A DNA stretch of 64,000 nt from Ga0077536 sp943370145 (lineage in GTDB: Bacteria > Pseudomonadota > Gammaproteobacteria > Ga0077536), in the NCBI GenBank assembly GCA_943370145.1, contig CALRPY020000001.1:62001-126000 (forward strand), written 5' to 3'. A program made the position numbers and the translations under genes. Below, in pieces: positions 34,527-43,633 of this stretch. Position 1 is the first letter of the stretch. Each line of letters starts with the position of its first letter. The notes under the pieces were generated by a model. That model was not told where the DNA came from, made no database searches, and worked only from the letters and a program-made list of their open reading frames with translations.

Positions 34527-35866
34527 TGCGCCAGGGTTCGTTGCGCTGGTTTCGCTACGCCGCGCGCGCCGGGCGCGGCATCGACGAACGCTTCACGCCA
34601 GCCGGCAAATGGCTGCTGTCGATTGCGGGCTTCGCGGGCGTGTTCAGCGCCGATCCCGAGCGCACGCACGCCTGGCTGCTGTTCACGTCAACGGTGTCGC
34701 TGCTCGCGGTGTCGCTGGTCGCCAGCCGGTCATGGCGTCCCCGCCTGAGCGCTCGCCGCATCCTCCCGCCACACGTGACGGCGCTTGCCGAGGCGGGCTA
34801 CGTCATTGCCTTGCGTAACGAGGGCGGCGCCGCCGAGACGGGCATCACCATCGTCGACCGCCTGCGGGAAACCTGGCCATCCGCGGCGTCGCTCGCCGCC
34901 GATACGTCCGGTCACAGCGGTGACAACTGGTTCGACCGCCGGATCGGCTTTCGTCGCTGGCAACGGCTATGCAGGCGCCTGCGGGGCGCGACACTCGCAC
35001 CGCTGCACCTCGAGGGTCTTCCACCCCGGGCGGAAATGCGGGTGACGGCCGCCGTGACGCCCTTGCGCCGCGGCTGGCTGGAGTTCGATCGGCTGCTCAT
35101 CAGGAAGCCGGACCCGCTGGGTCTGTGCTACGCCATGCGCGAACTGCCACTGACGGACCGGGTGCTCAGCCGACCACCCTGCGTGCCGGTCGGACGTTTC
35201 GCCCTGCCCGCCGGCCGTCGGGCCGACGCCGCAAGCACACCCGCCCGCACGCGTGGCGACAGCCAGGAATGCTTTGCGCTCCGCGACTACCGTCCAGGCG
35301 ACCCGCTGCGTCATGTCGACTGGCGCGCGTCCGCGCGCCGTCGCCTGCCCGTCGTCCGCCAGTTCGCGGCGCCGGCGGCGCGCCCGCCGCTGCTGCTGCT
35401 CGACTCGAGCGCGGCACCGGGTCGTCCCCAGGACTTTGAAACGCTGCTGACGGTCGCGGCCTCGCTGCTCTCGGCAGCGGCGGTGCAGCCACGGGCCGCG
35501 ATGGCGCTTGCCGTCGTGCGCGGCCAGGACCTGCCGGCGGAAGTAGCGTCGGGCCAGGATGCGCTCGATTGCCTTGCCCTGCTGGTGCCAGCCCCGGGCG
35601 ATCTGTTCGACAGCTGTGCGGCGGCCCTGGCGAGCATGGCGGAGGGACGCCCCGTGCTGTTCCTCACCGCGCACTGGGACGCACGTCGTGTCGCGCTTGC
35701 GCGCAGCCTCGGCGCGAGGCCCACAGCCGCGATGGTCGCCTGCGACAGTGGCGGCGAGCGCGACGAGTCCGTCCGCACGCTGGTCCTGCGCGACGAGGCG
35801 CGCGCCCTGCCGTCGCTGGCCGGGCGCCTCGCCACGCTGTTCCCGGCCGCAGTGGACAATCGATGA
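34526..35866 (+). CDS. DUF58 (VWA-like) membrane protein
   Basis: A 446-residue protein. Two membrane helices near residues 29-68 (GKWLLSIAGFAGVFS, LLFTSTVSLLAVSLVA) are followed by a cytoplasmic domain. The DUF58 signature FALRDYRPGDPLRHVDWRAS is at about residues 250-269, and a degenerate VWA region follows (LLLLDSSAAPGR). It is the usual partner of the adjacent MoxR ATPase. It starts on the last base of the MoxR stop codon and overlaps the next gene by four bases (ATGA), so all three proteins are made together. The exact function is unknown; envelope assembly is the common suggestion. Confidence 0.9.
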   Translation: MRQGSLRWFRYAARAGRGIDERFTPAGKWLLSIAGFAGVFSADPERTHAWLLFTSTVSLLAVSLVASRSWRPRLSARRILPPHVTALAEAGYVIALRNEGGAAETGITIVDRLRETWPSAASLAADTSGHSGDNWFDRRIGFRRWQRLCRRLRGATLAPLHLEGLPPRAEMRVTAAVTPLRRGWLEFDRLLIRKPDPLGLCYAMRELPLTDRVLSRPPCVPVGRFALPAGRRADAASTPARTRGDSQECFALRDYRPGDPLRHVDWRASARRRLPVVRQFAAPAARPPLLLLDSSAAPGRPQDFETLLTVAASLLSAAAVQPRAAMALAVVRGQDLPAEVASGQDALDCLALLVPAPGDLFDSCAAALASMAEGRPVLFLTAHWDARRVALARSLGARPTAAMVACDSGGERDESVRTLVLRDEARALPSLAGRLATLFPAAVDNR

Positions 35867-37824
35867 CACCGCGCGGCTGGACCGGTGCGTGCCTGCTGCT
35901 GTGGGGCCACGCGACTGGACAGCTTGCGCTCGCGGCCGTCGCCGCCGTCGCGCTCGAGGCCGCGGCCGTGGGCCGCGTGCGTTTCGATTTCGAGCAGCGC
36001 CAGTTCGAGCGTTGCGCGGATGCGAGCAGCGTCGCCTTCACCCTCGTCGCGCTGTATGCCTTCGGCGCCCATCGCCTGTTCGGCATCTACGCGCTGCTTG
36101 CGCTGTTGCCGTGGTGCCTCGTACCGCTCGCGCTGATGCAGGTGTACAGCACGGCGCAGTCCGTACCGCTCAGCGCGCTCGTCTACGGGTTACGCGCCGC
36201 CGGCGCGTCACGCTCGCTGGATCTTCGCCTGGCGCTGGGCCTGAACGCCCTGCTCGCCGCCAGCGTCGGCGAGTTCCCGCGCGGGCATTACGCGCTGGGC
36301 CTCGGCCTTCTGCTCGTGTGGCTGCTGTGGAGCCAGCGACCACGACCGGCCCGGCACGCCGCCTGGTTCACCATGCTCGGCCTCGCCGCTGGCGGCGCCC
36401 TGCTGCTGCAGATCGGGTTCACGCACCTGCATGCGGCGCTGGGCGATGTCGTCTCGGACTGGCTGCGGGACCTGCCGCTTGCAACCGTCGACCCGCAACG
36501 CGCCAGCACGGCAATCGGCAGCATCGGCCGCCTCAAACTATCCGACCGGATCGGGCTGCGCGTGCGCGCCGCCAGGCCGCCGCGGCTGCCGCTGCTGCTG
36601 ACCGAAGCCACCTACGGCGACTTTCGCCTCGGCACCTGGTCGAACCCATCAGCGATGTTCAGTCCGATCGACGCCGTCCCCGGGCGCCGGGAGTGGCCGC
36701 TCCATGCCGTGCGCCCGGACGCCAATCGCTTCGAAATCTCCCTGCGGCGGAAACGCGAACTGGGCGTGGTGCCACTCCCGCCCGATGCAGTGCGCCTGCG
36801 TGGCGAACGATTGCTCGAAGTCCAGCAGACCGGCACGGGCACGCTCCAGGTCGAGGCGCCGTCAGGCTTGCTGCAATACACGGTGGACACCGCGCGGCAG
36901 ACACCGTCGCTGCCGGCGCCGAACACGGGCGACCTCGTCATCCCGCCGGCCTACCAGTCGCTGGTCGGGCGTGTGGCCAACGAACTCGGGTTCGAGGGGC
37001 AAGCGCCACGCGAGGCCGTGGCATCGATACGGGCGCACTTCAACCGCCATTTCTCCTATGCGCTCGTGCAGCCCACCACGCTTACGTGGCGCATGCCGCT
37101 CGCAGGCTTCCTCGAGAGCACGCGTCGCGGCCACTGCGAATACTTCGCGTCGGCCACCGTCCTTCTGTTGCGCGCCGCCGGAATCCCCGCACGTTATGCG
37201 GTCGGATACTCGGTCGACGAGTACAGCCGACTGGAAAACGCGTACATCGCCCGCGCTCGCGACGCACATGCATGGGCCGTCGCATGGCTGGACGGACGCT
37301 GGGAAGTCGTCGACACCACACCGGCGCGGTGGTCGACGCTGGAAGATGCCGGGGCGCCGTCCTGGCAATGGTTGGTCGACACCGGAAGCTGGCTCGCATT
37401 CACGCTGCAGCGCTTGCGCGCGGGCGATGCTCCCAGCCTCGAGCGCGCGCTGCAGGGCACCGGCATCGTGCTGCTGGCGTGGCTGGCCTGGCGACAGCGC
37501 CGCAGGGCACGTCGGCTATCGCCCGCTCGGTCGCAGGCGCCCGCGGCGGTCAAGAGCACGGCCCTGGCGCCGCTGCTGGAGGCGTTGCGACGCCGTGGCG
37601 AGCAGCCGCTGTCGGGCGAGACCACCGCGACCTTCCTGCGCCGCACCTTGCCGCCCCGTGCAGGCGGACACACGCTTGAAACGCTGATTGGGCTCTACTA
37701 TGAGGAGCGGTTCGGGGGCGCGACGCTCTCCGGCGCCGACCATGCGCGACTCGAGGCCTGCGTTGCCGCCTGGCTTGGCGAGGTTCAGGCGCTCTGCAGC
37801 GCCGCGCGCAACCTGCCGTCCTGA
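35863..37824 (+). CDS. Transglutaminase-like membrane protein (TgpA/DUF3488 type)
   Basis: A 653-residue inner-membrane protein. About six N-terminal helices (to residue 190) precede a periplasmic transglutaminase-like domain with the catalytic triad in RRGHCEYFASATVLLLR (Cys), RDAHAWAVAW (His) and WEVVDTTP (Asp). One more helix follows near residue 525 (GIVLLAWLAW), and a C-terminal DUF4129-like cytoplasmic tail contains ALLEALRRRGEQPLSGET-like sequence. This is the TgpA architecture of Pseudomonas. TgpA is important for growth there, but its substrate is unknown. It is the third gene of the MoxR-DUF58 operon. Confidence 0.92.
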   Translation: MTPRGWTGACLLLWGHATGQLALAAVAAVALEAAAVGRVRFDFEQRQFERCADASSVAFTLVALYAFGAHRLFGIYALLALLPWCLVPLALMQVYSTAQSVPLSALVYGLRAAGASRSLDLRLALGLNALLAASVGEFPRGHYALGLGLLLVWLLWSQRPRPARHAAWFTMLGLAAGGALLLQIGFTHLHAALGDVVSDWLRDLPLATVDPQRASTAIGSIGRLKLSDRIGLRVRAARPPRLPLLLTEATYGDFRLGTWSNPSAMFSPIDAVPGRREWPLHAVRPDANRFEISLRRKRELGVVPLPPDAVRLRGERLLEVQQTGTGTLQVEAPSGLLQYTVDTARQTPSLPAPNTGDLVIPPAYQSLVGRVANELGFEGQAPREAVASIRAHFNRHFSYALVQPTTLTWRMPLAGFLESTRRGHCEYFASATVLLLRAAGIPARYAVGYSVDEYSRLENAYIARARDAHAWAVAWLDGRWEVVDTTPARWSTLEDAGAPSWQWLVDTGSWLAFTLQRLRAGDAPSLERALQGTGIVLLAWLAWRQRRRARRLSPARSQAPAAVKSTALAPLLEALRRRGEQPLSGETTATFLRRTLPPRAGGHTLETLIGLYYEERFGGATLSGADHARLEACVAAWLGEVQALCSAARNLPS

Positions 37825-38504
37825 TCGCCGTCGGGACGTTCGGCAAGGTAGAGCTCGACCTCGTTGCGCGGGATCAGGTTCTGGAACACGCCGCGCGCCT
37901 TCTCGTCGATGCTGACGCCCGGATGCCGCAGGAATGCCCCCGGTGCGACAGCGCGGATCTCGAGCATCAGCATGCTCTCGTTCGTGATGTCGCGCAGCAC
38001 CGTGTAGTTCGCGTCCAGCCGCGTATTGATGAGGTTCGCGCTGGCCAGACGGTGCTCGTAGACGGCACGAACTTCCAGCTTGTAGCCCCCGATCAGGACC
38101 GGGTTGATGGTCTCCTCGAGCTGCGCCTCGATGTTGTTGAGGCGGCTCATCACGAGATCGGACCATTCGCTGGCCGCGCCGGCGGACTTGCCGAGCGCCG
38201 CATAGATCTCGACGACGTTGCTGATGCTCAGCGCGCGATAGCGGTCGTGGATGAAGAAGTAGTTGCGCTCGGCGAACAGCGCCTCGCGGGAGGCGAAACC
38301 CATGAATTTCGGCAAGTCCGGGATGCGCGGGAGCTCGACGTTGAAGCCAACGCCACAGACCAGCTGCGCCGCGTTGACGCCAAGCAATTGTGCGATTTGC
38401 CCACGCCGCCCATCGCCGTCGCCGCGCAGCTTGCCGCGCAGCGGCGAAAAGATTGCCGACAGGTCGTTGGCCGTTGCGTGAATGAGATTTTCGAAGGATT
38501 GCAT
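37785..38504 (-). CDS. Hypothetical protein of unknown family
   Basis: A 239-residue soluble protein I do not recognise. It has a predicted helical start, a mixed core (NAAQLVCGVGFNVELPRIPDLPKFMGF), a long helix (NNIEAQLEETINPVLIGGYKL) and a beta-rich end (NESMLMLEIRAVAPGAFLRH). There is no signal peptide, membrane segment or metal motif, and only one cysteine. Codon use matches the neighbourhood and the frame has no competing credible gene on the other strand except that its last 40 bases overlap the 3' end of the convergent transglutaminase gene. The antiporter gene lies 79 bases downstream... that is, to the right, on the same strand. Confidence 0.65.
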   Translation of the reverse strand: MQSFENLIHATANDLSAIFSPLRGKLRGDGDGRRGQIAQLLGVNAAQLVCGVGFNVELPRIPDLPKFMGFASREALFAERNYFFIHDRYRALSISNVVEIYAALGKSAGAASEWSDLVMSRLNNIEAQLEETINPVLIGGYKLEVRAVYEHRLASANLINTRLDANYTVLRDITNESMLMLEIRAVAPGAFLRHPGVSIDEKARGVFQNLIPRNEVELYLAERPDGDQDGRLRAALQSA

Positions 38505-38583
38505 GTCCGGTTTGCCCGCTCCTCATGGGCAGCAACGTATCCCCGTCGCGCGGCACGCGCCGCGCAGGCTTCACCGCATCGCG

Positions 38584-39753
38584 TCAATCCTGCCGGAGGT
38601 TATCACGAACGGCGATCGGAGTTGGATACCTCAACACAATGAAATAGCTGGATGCGACGAAGGTCAGCACCGTCGCCAACTGGATCACGTTGGAGGCAAC
38701 CTCGCCGATGAATTCCGTGTCGAGCGCGAGCATGACGACCAGCAGGCTGAACTCGCTGATCTGCCCCAGGCGCACGCCCGTTTCGCGCGCGAGCCGCTCA
38801 GGTTCCCCCGCCCGCATCAGCAGCCAGCGAAACACCACGGGTTTCACGACGAGCGCCGCCGCTGCCAGCACCCCGGCCGGCAGCAGCGCGGACCCCATCA
38901 GGGCCGGATCGAGACGCGCGCCGAGAGAAAAGAAGAACAGGATGAGGAAGAAATCCCGCAGTGGACGCAGCGCGTCCGCGATGAACAGCGCCGCCGGACA
39001 GGTCGCAAGCACGACCCCGGCCACGAAGGCCCCGATCTCGTGGGACAGGCCGAAGAAATGCGCGAGTTCGGCGAGCGCAAGGCACCACGCGATGACGAGC
39101 AGGAACATGTATTCCTGGATCTGGTCGAAACGCCGCAGCAAGGGTTCGATGACCCAGTGCTCGACGAGATAGGCGACGCCGACCAGCAGCGGCAGGCCGA
39201 GCAGCTGCCGCACCATCGGCCAGTAGCTGTCGCCGACATCGGCAGCGCCTTGCAGCAGCAACAGGGCGAGGATGGCGAGCAGATCCTGCAGCAGCAGGAT
39301 GCTGATGATCACCTGGCCGGTGTGCTGGTGGTGCAGGGCCGTGGTCGGCAGCAGCTTGAGGCCGATGATGGTGCTGGAGAACATCATCGCGCAGCCTGCC
39401 ACGGCGGCCTCGTGTGGTGGAAAACCGAGCGCCATCGCGAGCCCGGCACCGGTCGCCATGAAGGCCGCCGAGCTCAGCAGCATCACGCTGGTCGCTTCAC
39501 GGAACATCCGCCACAGCTGCGCGGGCACCATGTTGAGCCCCAGCAGGTAGAGCAGGAACATGATCCCTATTTCGGACACGTCGCTCACCCACTCCGCATC
39601 CTCGACCAGTGCGAATCCGCTCGGGCCCGCCAACGCGCCGACCAGGATGTAGGCGACGATCATCGCCTGGCGCGCGAACAGGGCCACCGTCGCCAGCACG
39701 GCCGCGCCGGCGAACACGACGAACACGGAAGACACGATGTTACCGTCGGCCAT
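38584..39753 (-). CDS. CPA2-type cation:proton antiporter membrane domain (KefB-like)
   Basis: A 389-residue inner-membrane protein with about twelve helices and the CPA2 layout. Typical elements are ARQAMIVAYILVGALAGPSG, EIGIMFLLYLLGLN, the MMFSSTIIGLKLLP segment, LLQDLLAILALL, and HEIGAFVAGVVLA. There is no C-terminal RCK/TrkA-N nucleotide-binding domain, so it is the membrane domain only. It likely exchanges a monovalent cation for protons. The ATG at 39753 lies inside the end of hrpA (14-base overlap), so it is probably translated with it. Confidence 0.9.
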   Translation of the reverse strand: MADGNIVSSVFVVFAGAAVLATVALFARQAMIVAYILVGALAGPSGFALVEDAEWVSDVSEIGIMFLLYLLGLNMVPAQLWRMFREATSVMLLSSAAFMATGAGLAMALGFPPHEAAVAGCAMMFSSTIIGLKLLPTTALHHQHTGQVIISILLLQDLLAILALLLLQGAADVGDSYWPMVRQLLGLPLLVGVAYLVEHWVIEPLLRRFDQIQEYMFLLVIAWCLALAELAHFFGLSHEIGAFVAGVVLATCPAALFIADALRPLRDFFLILFFFSLGARLDPALMGSALLPAGVLAAAALVVKPVVFRWLLMRAGEPERLARETGVRLGQISEFSLLVVMLALDTEFIGEVASNVIQLATVLTFVASSYFIVLRYPTPIAVRDNLRQD

Positions 39754-42700
39754 CGGCGCGCTCCGCGATTTCCTCGAACATGGCTTCCATCCTCTTGACC
39801 GATACCGCTTCGGCGGTGCGCACTTCGGGCGCGAACACCGCAACGCGCAACTCCTGCAGCAGGTAGCATACCCGCTGGCGCGCTGCCTGCGTCGCGTGCG
39901 GCAACAGCAGCGTGGCCCGCGCCAGCAGCGCAGTGAGCGTCGCGAACTTGCGGAAATCCTTGTCGGGATCCAGCGCCAGGCGTTCGAGCCTGCGTTCCAT
40001 CGCGCGCAGGAAACGTACGCTGTGCAGCGGGGGCCGGCGCAGCGCATCGGCGACGAGCGCAGGCGCGGTCAGTTCACGCAGCTGTGCGCGCAGGTCGGCG
40101 GCGACCTCCTCGCGGACGCGGGGGGTGATGCGCTCGAGGACCTGCTGGATTTTCACCGCCTGCGCGAAGAGCTCGGCACTCTGGCGCGCCGCGTCCTCGA
40201 AGTGCGCGGTGACGCTTCGACGCGCCTCCGCCAGCAGCTGCGCGAAAGCCTCGGCGTCGCGCGGCACGTCCTCGCCGACACAGGCCGCAACGGCGCCGCG
40301 CAGGAGCCATTCGTCGAATGGCAGGCCCCAGCCGAGCGCGCGGGCCTGCAGCGCCGCCCGCGCAAAATCCGCGAGGCGACGGCGCAATCCCTTCAACTCC
40401 CGGCCGAGATTGAACATCAGCAACGCGACGACGCCCGCCCGGTGCGTCGCAAGCGCATCCTCGGCGTCGGGCAGCACGACCAGCACGACCGCCCCGCCCT
40501 CGTCGCGCAGCGCCGGATGGCCCAGCACCGCATGGCCCTGGGCGACCGTGCTGACCTGCGCCGGCAGTGCGCCGAAAGTCCACTCGCCGCTGCTGCGTGC
40601 GCCGCTTTCCCAGCGCGCCTGCTCGAACGCAACCTGTGCTGCACGCGCAAGCTGGCGCGCCAGCACCGGCAGGTCCCGCCCTGCGGCAAGCACCTCACCG
40701 TCCGCGCCCATGACCTGGTAACGCATCATGAGGTGCGCTGGCAGTTCGTCGCCGCGCCAGGCCGACGGCTCGATGCGCTGGCCGGTCATGCGCTGGATTT
40801 CCCGCCCCAGGCATTCGGTCAGCGGTCCGTCGAGTTCCTCGACCGCCGCGGTCAGGCTGGCCGCGAAGGCATTCAGCGGCGACACCACGCGCCGCTGCGC
40901 CTTGGGCAGGGCCTTGAGCAGGGCATGGATCTTGTCGCGCAGCAGACCCGGCACCAGGCGCTCGAAGTGTGCTGCCTCGACCTGATGCAGCACCGACGCC
41001 GGCACCTCGACGGTCACGCCATCCTCCGCCGCGCCCGGTTCGAAGCGGTAGTGCAGACGCAGCGTCAGCCCCGCCGCCGCCAGCGTCTCCGGGAACAGGT
41101 GGCGCCCGAGCGATACCCACTGCGCCTGGGTCGCGTCGGCCTCGCGCATGCACAGCAGCGCGTCGCGGCCGCGGTCCTCGCGGAGCCACGCGAGCAGCTG
41201 CCGGCGGCTGCAGACGCCAGCCGGCAGGCGCTCGTGGTAGAAGTTCGCGAGCTGCGCCGGATCCGCGAGCAGGTCGTGGCGCCGCACGCGCTCCTCCCAC
41301 TGCCGGACTCGTGCCAGCAGGTCCCGGTTGTGTGCCAGGAAGGGTGGTTCGGCGCCCAGCTCGCCTTCGACCAGCGCGCGCTCGATGAAGATCCCGCGCG
41401 CGGCGGCGGCGTCCACCCGGGCGTAATCGACGACACCGTCGGCGCTCAGCACCAGCCCCTGCAGTGACTGCTCCTCGCGCACGAGCACCCGCCCCTGCCG
41501 CGAATCCCAGTAGGGCTCGGCGTGCGCGCGCCGGATCAGGGGGGCAACGGCCTTGACTACCCAGGGGGTCTCGATGCGTGCCGCAATCCTGGCATAGGCG
41601 GCGGTGGTTTCGGTCAGCTCGGCAGCCATCACCCAGCGCGGCGGCGACGCGCGCAGGCTGGAGGTCGGGTGCAGGCGAAAACGTCCGCCGCGCGTGCCCA
41701 CGTAGCGCTGGTCCTCCCCGAGGCGGCCGATGCGCGTTGCAAAGCCGGCGAGCAGCGCGGTATGCACCGCGCGATAGCTTGCCGGCTGTTCATTGGACTT
41801 GACACCCAGCGTGCCGAGCGCCGCGACGAGTTGCGCATGCACCGCAAGCCACTCGCGAGCCCGGCGCCAGGACCAGAAGCGGGCACGACACCAGGCGATC
41901 TGCTGGCGGCGCGAACGCCCCTTGAACTCGTCCTGCAGCGTCCGCCATGCGGACAGGAACCACATGAACTCGGAGCGCCGATCGGCGCTGGCGGCATGGG
42001 CGGCGTCCGCCGCCTGGCGCTGGTCGCGCGGCCAGTCGCGAACGTCACCGACGCTCAGCGCGGCGACAATGACCAGGGCTTCCGCAACGGCGCCCTCGCC
42101 TTCGGCCGCGAGCAGCACCGCGCCGAGCCGGGGGTCCAGCGGCAGGCGCGCCAGCGCTGCGCCACGCCGGGTCAGCCGGTTGTCCGCGTCGAACGCGCCG
42201 AGTTCGCGCAGCAGCGTGTAGCCGTCGTTGATCGCGCGCTGGTCGGGCGGGTCGAGAAAGCTGAAGGACTCGATCGGGCCGAGCCTGAGTTCCGCGAGGC
42301 GCAGCAGCACGCCGGCCAGGTTCGAGCGTTGCAGCTCCGGCGGCGTATGCGCCGGTCGCGCGGCGAACTCGTCCTCGCCGTAAAGCCTGATGCAGATGCC
42401 CGGCCGCTCGCGACCGCAGCGCCCCGCCCGTTGCGCGGCGCTCGCCTGCGAATTCGGCACCGTCGGCAGTCGTTGCAGGCGACTGCGGGGACTGTAGGTC
42501 GCGAGACGCACGAGCCCGGTGTCGATCACATGGCGGACACCGGGCACGGTCAGGGACGTTTCCGCGACATTGGTCGCGAGGATCACATGGCGACGCTGAT
42601 GCGGCGCGAACACGCGCTGCTGCTCGCGCGCGGTAAGCCGCGCGTAGAGCGGCAGCACATCGGTATTGCGCAGCCCGGCCTTTGCCAGTGCCTCGCTGAG

Positions 42701-43633
42701 GTCGGCGATTTCCCGTTCGCCGGGGAGGAAGACCAGGATATCGCCGTAATCTTCGGCGTCGAGCTCGGCAATCGCCTGCAGGATGCCCTGCGCAGGTTCG
42801 CTTTCCTGACCCGCCGGCGTGCACCGGTGCCGGATGTCGACCGGGTAGCCGCGGCCCGGCACGTGCACGATCGCGGCACCGCCGAAGAACTCCGCGCAGC
42901 GCTCCGCTTCGAGCGTGGCGGAGGTCAGGATCAGCTTAAGGTCGTCGCGCCGCATCAGCAGCTTGCGCAGATAGCCGAGCAGGAAGTCGATGTTGAGGCT
43001 GCGCTCGTGGACTTCGTCGATGATCAGCGTGTCGTAGGCGAGCAGCTGGCGGTCGCGGACGAGTTCCTGCAGCAGGATACCGTCCGTCATCACCTTCACG
43101 CGGGTCGCGACGGACAGCTGTTGCTCGAAGCGCGTCTGGAAGCCCACGAGTCCGCCGACGTCGACCTCGAGTTCCGCGGCGAGCCGGCTCGCGATGGCGC
43201 GCGCCGCCAGGCGGCGCGGCTGCGTGACGCCGACCCGCCCCAGCACGCCGCGCCCGAGCGCCAGCGCCAGTTTGGGCAGCTGGGTCGACTTGCCGGAGCC
43301 GGTGCTGCCGCAGACGATCGTCACCCGTCCACTTTCGATTGCGCGCGCGAGCTCGTCACGGCAGGCCGTGATCGGGAGTCCTGCGGGCATCCGCGCGGCG
43401 GCGGCGAGGGGCAGTCGCCGTTCGGCCGTGATCGCGGCCGACGCGCCGGCCTGCTGCTCCAGCCTGGACCACAGCTGCGCCGCGCGGGCTGCCGCGCCGG
43501 CCTCGCGGCTGAGCGCCCGCCACTGCCGCCAGAAGCCTTCGAGGCGCGGCCGGTCCTGCAGCTGGCAGTCGCCCAGCAATGAGCGCAGCGCCGCGTCCCG
43601 CGCTGCGGCGTCCGGCGCCTCCGTCGAGCTCAT
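39740..43633 (-). CDS. hrpA: ATP-dependent RNA helicase HrpA
   Basis: A 1,297-residue DEAH-type helicase (E. coli HrpA has 1,300). Walker A is VCGSTGSGKST, the Walker B box reads IIDEVHERSLN (DEVH in place of DEAH), SATLEAERC is motif III, and QRAGRCGRERPG is motif VI. The helicase-associated, OB-fold and long DUF3418 C-terminal domains follow. In E. coli it acts in mRNA processing and rescue of stalled ribosomes. I chose the ATG at 43633; the frame runs on to 44071 but there it is antisense-like inside the SLC13 gene. Start overlaps the upstream stop by four bases. Confidence 0.95.
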   Translation of the reverse strand: MSSTEAPDAAARDAALRSLLGDCQLQDRPRLEGFWRQWRALSREAGAAARAAQLWSRLEQQAGASAAITAERRLPLAAAARMPAGLPITACRDELARAIESGRVTIVCGSTGSGKSTQLPKLALALGRGVLGRVGVTQPRRLAARAIASRLAAELEVDVGGLVGFQTRFEQQLSVATRVKVMTDGILLQELVRDRQLLAYDTLIIDEVHERSLNIDFLLGYLRKLLMRRDDLKLILTSATLEAERCAEFFGGAAIVHVPGRGYPVDIRHRCTPAGQESEPAQGILQAIAELDAEDYGDILVFLPGEREIADLSEALAKAGLRNTDVLPLYARLTAREQQRVFAPHQRRHVILATNVAETSLTVPGVRHVIDTGLVRLATYSPRSRLQRLPTVPNSQASAAQRAGRCGRERPGICIRLYGEDEFAARPAHTPPELQRSNLAGVLLRLAELRLGPIESFSFLDPPDQRAINDGYTLLRELGAFDADNRLTRRGAALARLPLDPRLGAVLLAAEGEGAVAEALVIVAALSVGDVRDWPRDQRQAADAAHAASADRRSEFMWFLSAWRTLQDEFKGRSRRQQIAWCRARFWSWRRAREWLAVHAQLVAALGTLGVKSNEQPASYRAVHTALLAGFATRIGRLGEDQRYVGTRGGRFRLHPTSSLRASPPRWVMAAELTETTAAYARIAARIETPWVVKAVAPLIRRAHAEPYWDSRQGRVLVREEQSLQGLVLSADGVVDYARVDAAAARGIFIERALVEGELGAEPPFLAHNRDLLARVRQWEERVRRHDLLADPAQLANFYHERLPAGVCSRRQLLAWLREDRGRDALLCMREADATQAQWVSLGRHLFPETLAAAGLTLRLHYRFEPGAAEDGVTVEVPASVLHQVEAAHFERLVPGLLRDKIHALLKALPKAQRRVVSPLNAFAASLTAAVEELDGPLTECLGREIQRMTGQRIEPSAWRGDELPAHLMMRYQVMGADGEVLAAGRDLPVLARQLARAAQVAFEQARWESGARSSGEWTFGALPAQVSTVAQGHAVLGHPALRDEGGAVVLVVLPDAEDALATHRAGVVALLMFNLGRELKGLRRRLADFARAALQARALGWGLPFDEWLLRGAVAACVGEDVPRDAEAFAQLLAEARRSVTAHFEDAARQSAELFAQAVKIQQVLERITPRVREEVAADLRAQLRELTAPALVADALRRPPLHSVRFLRAMERRLERLALDPDKDFRKFATLTALLARATLLLPHATQAARQRVCYLLQELRVAVFAPEVRTAEAVSVKRMEAMFEEIAERADGRR

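Noticed and set aside
41522..43582. 686-codon plus-strand frame
   Set aside because: Antisense to hrpA, which has complete helicase motifs.
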